Of a stretch of DNA of 64,000 bases, positions 58,376-64,000 are shown in pieces (within the stretch, counting starts at the first letter, position 1; every line of letters begins with the position of its first letter). The translations under genes were made by a program, and so were the position numbers. The notes beneath the pieces were generated by a model. It saw only the letters and a list, made by a program, of their open reading frames with translations, made no database searches and was not told the DNA's origin. This stretch comes from Paraburkholderia metrosideri (lineage in GTDB: Bacteria > Pseudomonadota > Gammaproteobacteria > Burkholderiales > Burkholderiaceae), in the NCBI RefSeq assembly GCF_904848625.1, contig NZ_CAJHCP010000002.1, forward strand, positions 124,001 through 188,000, read 5' to 3'.

Positions 58376-59392
58376 ATGGCCACGACCGAATTAGTCTGCG
58401 CAAACCGTGAGTGCCGCATCGCCCAGGGCGGCCGGTGCATCGAAGGCCACGACGATCTCGCTAAGTGCCCTTATTACGGCAAGGAGCCAGAAGGGGGCGA
58501 TCAGGCCGAGGGAGACGACGGCCAGGAGACGATTGGCGCCTTCGACGGCGTGCATTTGCCCGACGCGCTTCCGCTTGAGAGCAGACGCGCCGACCGCGTG
58601 CTCGCATCGCTACCCTCGCGGGTCATTGGCGTGATCGGTGTGCACGACTCTGGCAAGACAAGCGTCATTGCTGGCCTCTTCGACTTATTCCAAGTGGGCC
58701 CGGTAGCCCACGCCATCTTCGCCGGCTCATCAACCTTGCACGGGCTGGAAATCATCTGTCACGACGCGAGGGTCGCTTCGGAGCGCGACGAACCGCATTC
58801 GGAGCGCACAAAGAGGGGCGAAGTCCGCTTCTACCATTTCGACATGCTGCGGGACGGGCTCCTTCAGTCGGTGCTCATCGCAGACCGTTCGGGCGAGGAG
58901 TACGAGGAGGTCGCCGACCTAGCGGCGAACGCGGCCGCCATGTTTGAACTCCGGCGGGCCGACGTGATCACCGTGCTGGTGGATGGCCGGCGGCTAGCAT
59001 CGCCGCGCGACCGCGCCGACGTCATCGGCACCATACCGCTCATCATCCAGGGCATGGTCGAGAACGGCGCATTTTCACGGAAGCCGAATCTCGCGATCGT
59101 CCTTACGAAGGACGACGCCGTGCAGGCCTCGACCCGTAAGGACCAAGTGCAACGCGACTTCCGCGCCATCGTCGACGGCATTAGGGATGCGTTCGCCATC
59201 CACTTCGGCGAGTTTTGCTCTTTCGTTACGTCCGCGTCGCCCAAGGACACGAACGTCATGCGTGGCGCCGGTTTGGCCGAAATGCTAGAGTTCTGGATGA
59301 AGCCGGGTGCGGGGCCCCAAGGCATTAGGCAGCATCATCGCAGCGGTCGCGTCTTCGACGGCCTCACGATTGAGGAGGCGGAACGTGGCTGA
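58376..59392 (+). CDS. P-loop GTPase with N-terminal Cys4 motif (DO-GTPase2-like)
   Basis: A 338-residue protein. The first 31 residues hold four Cys (8, 13, 21, 31), which could bind zinc or another metal. The GTPase core has the P-loop GVHDSGKTS (residues 88-96), a DxxG-type Walker B in IADRSGEEY (Asp170) and TKDD (244-247) in place of NKxD. It begins six bases after the previous stop and overlaps the next gene by eight. In related operons two dissimilar GTPases are encoded side by side, and this is the first of them. It probably acts as the switch or sensor. Confidence 0.87.
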   Translation: MATTELVCANRECRIAQGGRCIEGHDDLAKCPYYGKEPEGGDQAEGDDGQETIGAFDGVHLPDALPLESRRADRVLASLPSRVIGVIGVHDSGKTSVIAGLFDLFQVGPVAHAIFAGSSTLHGLEIICHDARVASERDEPHSERTKRGEVRFYHFDMLRDGLLQSVLIADRSGEEYEEVADLAANAAAMFELRRADVITVLVDGRRLASPRDRADVIGTIPLIIQGMVENGAFSRKPNLAIVLTKDDAVQASTRKDQVQRDFRAIVDGIRDAFAIHFGEFCSFVTSASPKDTNVMRGAGLAEMLEFWMKPGAGPQGIRQHHRSGRVFDGLTIEEAERG

Positions 59393-60296
59393 AAGCGGCA
59401 AGCATCACGTCTCAATATCGATCATCGGCTTGCCGGGATCCGGCAAGACGACCTTCCTAGCGGCGTTGTGGGAACTAGTGAACGAGCGACGCGTCACGAA
59501 GATGCTCGCCTTTGACTCGATAGGGGAAAACGACCATAGCTATCTGCGCAAGGTCGTGACGGTTTGGCGGAAGGCGACCGAACAAGCACGCACTAGGCTC
59601 ACGGGCTTAAGCGCGGTAAAGATGAATCTGAAGGACGCTGCTGGAAAGGTGGTCGAGGTCGCGATGCCCGACGCACCCGGCGAAGACTTCCGCGCAATGT
59701 GGGAAGATCGCGAGCTCGGGCGCGAGCTGGGCGAGAGCCTTGCCGACGGCAACATTCTGCTGCTCTTAAACGGCAACAAAGTGAAGGCGCCCGCTTGGGT
59801 CGCGGAGCGCGCCGCGCAGCGCAGGGCGACAGGCAGGGAGAAGGCTGAGACCCTTCCGAAAGATTGGCAACCAAGCTTCGCCCCGACCCAGGTGCAGTTA
59901 GTGGATCTGCTCCAATTAATTTCGCATGCTCCCGTAGGTCGTGCGGGCCGCAAGGTTGTCGTCATGATCAGCGCCTGGGACAAGGTTGAGGGCGAAAGGC
60001 TTACGCCTGACGCCTTCCTTAGGCAGAAGCTGCCCCTCCTCGCCCAGTACCTCGAAGCCGCCCGTGACGGTTGGACGAGCCGGGTATACGGAGTCAGCGC
60101 TCAAGGCGGCGAGTACGACGGCAACGAGGCAAATACCCAACCGGTGGACGGAGAGGCCCCGAAGAAGAAGGCGGCGAAGGGCAGAGACGCGGAGCGACTG
60201 CGAGAGGTGGACATCGCGGCCAACCGCATCCGTCTCGTTTTCGCCGAACGCGAATCGAACGACCTGACAGAGCCGCTGCAATGGCTGATGCATTGA
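59385..60296 (+). CDS. P-loop GTPase (DO-GTPase1-like)
   Basis: A 303-residue GTPase. The P-loop IIGLPGSGKTTF is at residues 13-24, the DxxG motif in PDAPGEDF (Asp96), and a SAWDK segment occupies the base-recognition position. The C-terminus has a Lys/Asp-rich low-complexity insert (APKKKAAKGRD) before the last helix. The start is GTG 59385, directly behind GAGGAGG; an ATG at 59307 would overlap the upstream gene by 86 bases. Translation is coupled to the genes on both sides (8- and 16-base overlaps). Confidence 0.88.
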   Translation: MAESGKHHVSISIIGLPGSGKTTFLAALWELVNERRVTKMLAFDSIGENDHSYLRKVVTVWRKATEQARTRLTGLSAVKMNLKDAAGKVVEVAMPDAPGEDFRAMWEDRELGRELGESLADGNILLLLNGNKVKAPAWVAERAAQRRATGREKAETLPKDWQPSFAPTQVQLVDLLQLISHAPVGRAGRKVVVMISAWDKVEGERLTPDAFLRQKLPLLAQYLEAARDGWTSRVYGVSAQGGEYDGNEANTQPVDGEAPKKKAAKGRDAERLREVDIAANRIRLVFAERESNDLTEPLQWLMH

Positions 60297-62323
60297 CTAG
60301 GGATCGTATAAAAGTCGATCAGACGCTTCATGGCTACAGCGAGGGCCACCGTCTCATTGAAGGATCGCTCAAACTCCCGCAGTCTGACGCGCGTACGATG
60401 TTGGTGCTTAGCGACGCGTCCGGCAGCGGCAGTCGCATTCCTGCGAACGGCTACATCACTGGATACCCTCTCGCCGAATCGGGCAAGTACGTCCTCGCGC
60501 GAACTTGGGCCGCTCCAGAGATGAGCCGGCCGGGTTGCGTATGGACCCACTCCATCCTCATAGACTTTGCAGATCTCGCGAGGCTCGGCTCGGTAGACGA
60601 CCTGCTCGAGCGCCTCCAACGTCCCTCTGCCGGCGGAGGATCCCCGTTTGCGGTCCAGCTCGAGGTAATGGCCTCTCGGGCGGCGACTCCCGTCGCACCT
60701 TCCGATCTGAGGCGAGCCGGTCAGTGGGCTAGCGCGCTCTATGGAAAACCGAAGGATAGGATTGTCGACGAACGCGAGCGTCCCGAAGACGAAGAGCTCG
60801 TCGTGGCCATATGGATGCAGCAGTGGCCCCGCCTGCGTCGGGCTTTTAGGTTCTGCACGTTCTCTGCGGAAGACCGCTCCACCTCCACCGACGCGTTCGA
60901 TCTTCAGCTGAGGGATGTGAGTCGAACGAGCCGTTCGAAGGTGTATGATCGGGCGATCGCCTCCGCGAAAAACCGGGGCGACTGGATGGAGACCCTTCTC
61001 GACGACCTCGTGACGCCTACAGGATCGGGCTTGCGGCAGTTCCTGCGCGACGTGGGTTCAGACGTCACCAACGGCCGGGCGGCAATGATTCCGCTTGTCC
61101 AGTTGTATGCCGCCCTGGAGCAAAACGCAGGATCGTTTAGATTGGCCGAAGCAGTTTCCGAACTGGAGCGGCTGGGGCCGAACCAAGGCCGCATGGGTCG
61201 CGCTGCGGCTGCGCGCATGGTGTTCTCGCGACCTGGACTCGTAGATCGAAGGCTCTTTGATTTCGCGTTGCAGCAGGTGCGCGCAGACCGTGACCTGCTT
61301 GGCATCGAACCGCTTGTAGTCGGCCGCGCCCTGCTGCGATGGAAGCCTGACTTCCTCGCCGACGACCTGCCGGAAGACGATCCGCTCCATAAGGCAGTCG
61401 ATGCCGCGCTCGCCGAAGCGGACGTCGAGGAACTGAGCAATCTGATCGAGGCCGTGCCCGGCGCCGCAATGGCAGTGCTTTCCGCACGTCCGGACGTCCT
61501 CGAGCGTGCATCGTTGTGGCGGATAGCCTCACTGGACGCGTCGAGACTAATCGGCGCCCTGGACGCCAGTCAGGATGCGGCAATCCGGATCGTAGGCGCG
61601 CTAATGGAGGCTGGTCGCGACGAATGCTCGGCAGTTATGGTTGACCGCTTCGGCATCGATCCGGTGGTGGCTGCACTGTCCAGTCTGGACGCCGCCGGGA
61701 TCCGCTCTAGGCTAACTTGGATTCAAACAATTGCGCATCGTATCGACGATCTGGCCGAGGGAATGTCGCGCGGGATCATCTGGCACAGGCCGTTGCTGTT
61801 CGCCCTGGCCGAGATGTTAGCCCCTGAGTCCGTACCGAACAGCGTCGGGACCGACCCATGGGTGACTGCGGTCGAGCGAACGAAAACTTCAGATAACGTG
61901 CGGGACGAGGATCTGCTTGCCTCTTTCCTTTTTGCCCGCGCCAGAGGGCGGTATTCGAGGTCGGCCGGCAAGCTCTTTTTCCTCTCCGTGCAGCGCCTTC
62001 ACGAGGCGATGGCATCCGCGCGCCTTACCGACGAAGCGTGGCGCATCGCCAAGCCGCGGCTGCCATACGGGTCAGTCTTGCGTGATTGGGACCGGTGCGA
62101 GAAGCTCCGGAACGCGGTCGTCGACAGCTTCATTGACCGGGAACTGCCCCCAATCGAATTTGGTACCGTCGTCGACAACGACAATCTCTGGAAAGAACTG
62201 GTTGACCTCGCGGCCGATAGCCTCAGGGGGCGCCGCTATCTGGATAAGGTGCGTAGCGCGCTACGTGGCGGCGAAGCTTGGCGGGATGAGCGGGCGAAAA
62301 TCATCGACCGCAGGATCAAGTAG
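60281..62323 (+). CDS. GTPase-associated protein 1 (GAP1-like)
   Basis: A 680-residue protein. The N-terminal domain carries the family signature VDQTLHGYSEGHRLI, then GYITGYPLAESGKYVLARTW and RPGCVWTHSIL, as in GAP1 proteins of GTPase conflict systems. The middle and C-terminal parts are long helical repeats rich in Leu and Ala (about residues 330-680). It is the largest and last gene of the operon and probably the platform that couples the GTPases to the trigger. The ATG at 60281 lies inside the end of the previous gene; a frame opening at 60071 is not family-like. Confidence 0.88.
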   Translation: MADALTRDRIKVDQTLHGYSEGHRLIEGSLKLPQSDARTMLVLSDASGSGSRIPANGYITGYPLAESGKYVLARTWAAPEMSRPGCVWTHSILIDFADLARLGSVDDLLERLQRPSAGGGSPFAVQLEVMASRAATPVAPSDLRRAGQWASALYGKPKDRIVDERERPEDEELVVAIWMQQWPRLRRAFRFCTFSAEDRSTSTDAFDLQLRDVSRTSRSKVYDRAIASAKNRGDWMETLLDDLVTPTGSGLRQFLRDVGSDVTNGRAAMIPLVQLYAALEQNAGSFRLAEAVSELERLGPNQGRMGRAAAARMVFSRPGLVDRRLFDFALQQVRADRDLLGIEPLVVGRALLRWKPDFLADDLPEDDPLHKAVDAALAEADVEELSNLIEAVPGAAMAVLSARPDVLERASLWRIASLDASRLIGALDASQDAAIRIVGALMEAGRDECSAVMVDRFGIDPVVAALSSLDAAGIRSRLTWIQTIAHRIDDLAEGMSRGIIWHRPLLFALAEMLAPESVPNSVGTDPWVTAVERTKTSDNVRDEDLLASFLFARARGRYSRSAGKLFFLSVQRLHEAMASARLTDEAWRIAKPRLPYGSVLRDWDRCEKLRNAVVDSFIDRELPPIEFGTVVDNDNLWKELVDLAADSLRGRRYLDKVRSALRGGEAWRDERAKIIDRRIK

Positions 62324-62792
62324 CAGGGGAACCCCGCGGATGAGGCGGCTCGTCGAGCAAAAGCTCTCGCGCAAAGGGCTGACTCGGCATCCATGCGTTC
62401 CGCAAACGACTGTTGTTCGGCTCAAACGGCGTTGTCGCGTCGTTACTGCGGCTGACTGCAATCGCTGCAAAGCAGGCGCTTGCAAGTAACGTTGCGACCT
62501 GCGCATAGGGGTCGACATGTGCCCTTCGTAGGCAGTCTCGGTTCGTCCGCGGGCTTAGCCGTTCACACTAGGATGAAGCATTGTCACGATGAAGAGCACC
62601 ACGGTTCCTCGCAAAGCCTTTCTTTGCGGCTGCAGGATGGGTTCGACCTTGGCGTTGCTCGGCAACCCGATTGACGCTGCGTCGGGTTGTTCTCGGGAGA
62701 CGGCAAGAGTCGTCAACGCTTTCAGGAACAAAAGTGAGATTTCTCCGCTACTATCAGTTGACGGTCGAACGGCCGATTTAGTTTCTGGTCGA
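62324..62792. other. Convergent intergenic region
   Basis: About 470 bases between the GAP1-like stop and the reverse-strand gene stop. No gene or clear terminator recognised. Confidence 0.35.
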
Positions 62793-64000
62793 TTAACGTA
62801 GCGAGCGTTGCTTATCGACTGATGCAGTATCGGATTCCGCGTCTCGGATGACCTTGAGCGGAACCTCACCGACACCGAGCGCGCGCTCAATGAGCAAACT
62901 ATCGCCTTCGGCTACGAGGAGCTCCTGAAGTCGGCCGAAGTCACCACACCAAAGGGTTTCGACGTCTTTGTCGCGTGCGCTATCGCGATTTGCAGACAGT
63001 GCCACTGCTCGAACCTGCAGGCGGCTCGCCTCAGCCTGCCCTCCGATTTCGACACCGTAGCCAGGCAATGCTGGGTTTTTAACTACGACGCGGCCATCGC
63101 GGGCCCATGCGGTCTCCATGCCGTCGTTGATTTCGTACCCGAGGCGGGCCAAGCCCTCAAGGATTGCGTCACGTCGTGCGTGTGCCGCTTGGCGTTGCTG
63201 CTCATGCGAAACGAAGTTCTTGCATTCACCAGCAAGCTGGGCAATCGTCTGTAACGACGTTGCGGAGCCGCACTGCTGAACACGGGCAAGCAAAGCTGCG
63301 GCCTCGGTGGACGCGTTTGCTCCGAGCTCAGAGGCGAACTCTTGCAGTTCTTCGATCGCAGAGCGATGTGCGCGAGACGCATCTACGGCGCTAGAGAGGT
63401 CGAGGATCAGACTATCTAGCAAGAGGTTACGACGCTGTTCGTTTGCCTCGGCTTCGATCGAGCGCAGTCTGGCCGCAAATGTCGCAACTTCAGCGTCTTC
63501 AAGAAACACTTGCGCCTCGGCAACCTGGCGGTCGACGCGGTCGTAAAGAGGATTGTTCTTGTGGGAAACGTTCGTCACTTTCCACTCGCCAAAGTCCTGA
63601 GGCGTCTCATTGCCCAACAGGTTAGTCGCCAACTTTTGCTGTGCCTCGCTGATAGTCTGCGATGACTCCGGTACGAGAAGGCTGAATCCTTGAGCGAGCA
63701 GTGTGTCGGCGTTTGCGACGTCCACGCCCGAGGCGATGAGGTCGAGCTTTGACGAAAGCTCCTGCGGCACCACGATGCCTTTGGACTTGAGGGCAGTCAT
63801 GAGCGTCGCCGCACTATCGCGTCCCTGCCTTTTACGCTTTGCCGCCTGTTCCGCCTTATCGACCGCAGCGCGTTGTCGCCGTGTGACGTCTGCCTTCAGG
63901 AATGCGATCTCATCCGGAACCTTCTTCTGCAGTTCCATGAAAGCGTCCTTGGCAATTAATCCAGCGAGTGCCTTTCGACGTTCGTGAGTCGCTGTGATCT
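62793..64000 (-). CDS. Coiled-coil-rich hypothetical protein, 5' end outside window
   Basis: The frame is open to the right edge (codons continue past the internal ATG at 63938 as RRKALAGLIAKDAF), so the gene is probably larger than the roughly 400 residues seen. The visible part begins with charged helical sequence (ADVTRRQRAAVDKAEQAAKRK), has a middle rich in Glu, Ala and Leu that suggests coiled coils (residues about 130-280), and ends with a compact domain (GYGVEIGGQAEASRLQ, CGDFGRLQELL). No family recognised. It converges on the GTPase operon. Confidence 0.75.
   Translation of the reverse strand, partial: ITATHERRKALAGLIAKDAFMELQKKVPDEIAFLKADVTRRQRAAVDKAEQAAKRKRQGRDSAATLMTALKSKGIVVPQELSSKLDLIASGVDVANADTLLAQGFSLLVPESSQTISEAQQKLATNLLGNETPQDFGEWKVTNVSHKNNPLYDRVDRQVAEAQVFLEDAEVATFAARLRSIEAEANEQRRNLLLDSLILDLSSAVDASRAHRSAIEELQEFASELGANASTEAAALLARVQQCGSATSLQTIAQLAGECKNFVSHEQQRQAAHARRDAILEGLARLGYEINDGMETAWARDGRVVVKNPALPGYGVEIGGQAEASRLQVRAVALSANRDSARDKDVETLWCGDFGRLQELLVAEGDSLLIERALGVGEVPLKVIRDAESDTASVDKQRSLR

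Noticed and set aside
1..64000. CRISPR arrays, tRNA or rRNA genes
   Set aside because: No regularly spaced repeats, tRNA-like cloverleaf ends or rRNA sequence were noticed while reading; a tRNAscan or CRISPR-finder run would settle this.

Overview
The window looks like a piece of a Burkholderiaceae genome (Paraburkholderia, Caballeronia or a close relative). The clues are a DUF4148 exported protein, many LysR regulators, redundant dehydrogenase and transporter genes, GC-rich codon use and GGAG-type ribosome binding sites. No rRNA, tRNA or CRISPR array was seen. This assignment rests on gene content only.

From 1 to about 44.3 kb the DNA is an accessory catabolic region. It opens with the end of a D-2-hydroxyacid dehydrogenase gene, a LysR regulator and an aldehyde dehydrogenase (ALDH). 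Next comes a reverse-strand tetronate pathway block (otnI, otnC, otnK) with two 3-hydroxyisobutyrate-dehydrogenase-type genes, two MFS carriers and another ALDH. Two small exported proteins, a LysR gene and an IS66-family element follow. After these come an SDR dehydrogenase, an SMP-30 lactonase, a small monooxygenase, an ALDH and a CUT2 sugar ABC importer with two tandem binding proteins. Then come an MHS carrier, an amidohydrolase-type lactonase, a LysR/MmgE-PrpD divergent pair, an ALDH, a GMC oxidoreductase, an ACS-type carrier and a Tat-exported PaoABC molybdenum aldehyde oxidoreductase. The enzymes fit uptake and oxidation of sugars or sugar acids (dehydrogenase, lactonase, ALDH), but the substrates cannot be read from sequence.

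This half has been reworked by duplication and decay. Four remnants lie between intact genes: the start of a GMC oxidoreductase (22062), an SDR tail (34489), an internally deleted ALDH copy that still carries the 3' flank of its parent (38163), and the tail of a third sugar-binding protein (39981). The IS66 copy (16850-18950) has a perfect 8-bp target duplication but an internal deletion that appears to fuse tnpA to the end of tnpB.

From 44.7 kb to the right edge the content changes to what looks like a defence or conflict island: (i) a reverse-strand group of an unrecognised protein, a two-motif phospholipase-D/HKD protein and a DUF2971 protein; (ii) a caspase-like protease and an alpha/beta hydrolase, both with Tat-like N-termini; (iii) a tightly packed five-gene operon of metallophosphoesterase, helical GASH-like protein, two P-loop GTPases and a GAP1-like protein, matching the GTPase-centred conflict systems predicted by comparative genomics; and (iv) a coiled-coil-rich gene running off the window. 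Modules (i) and (ii) are the best candidates for something not yet described.
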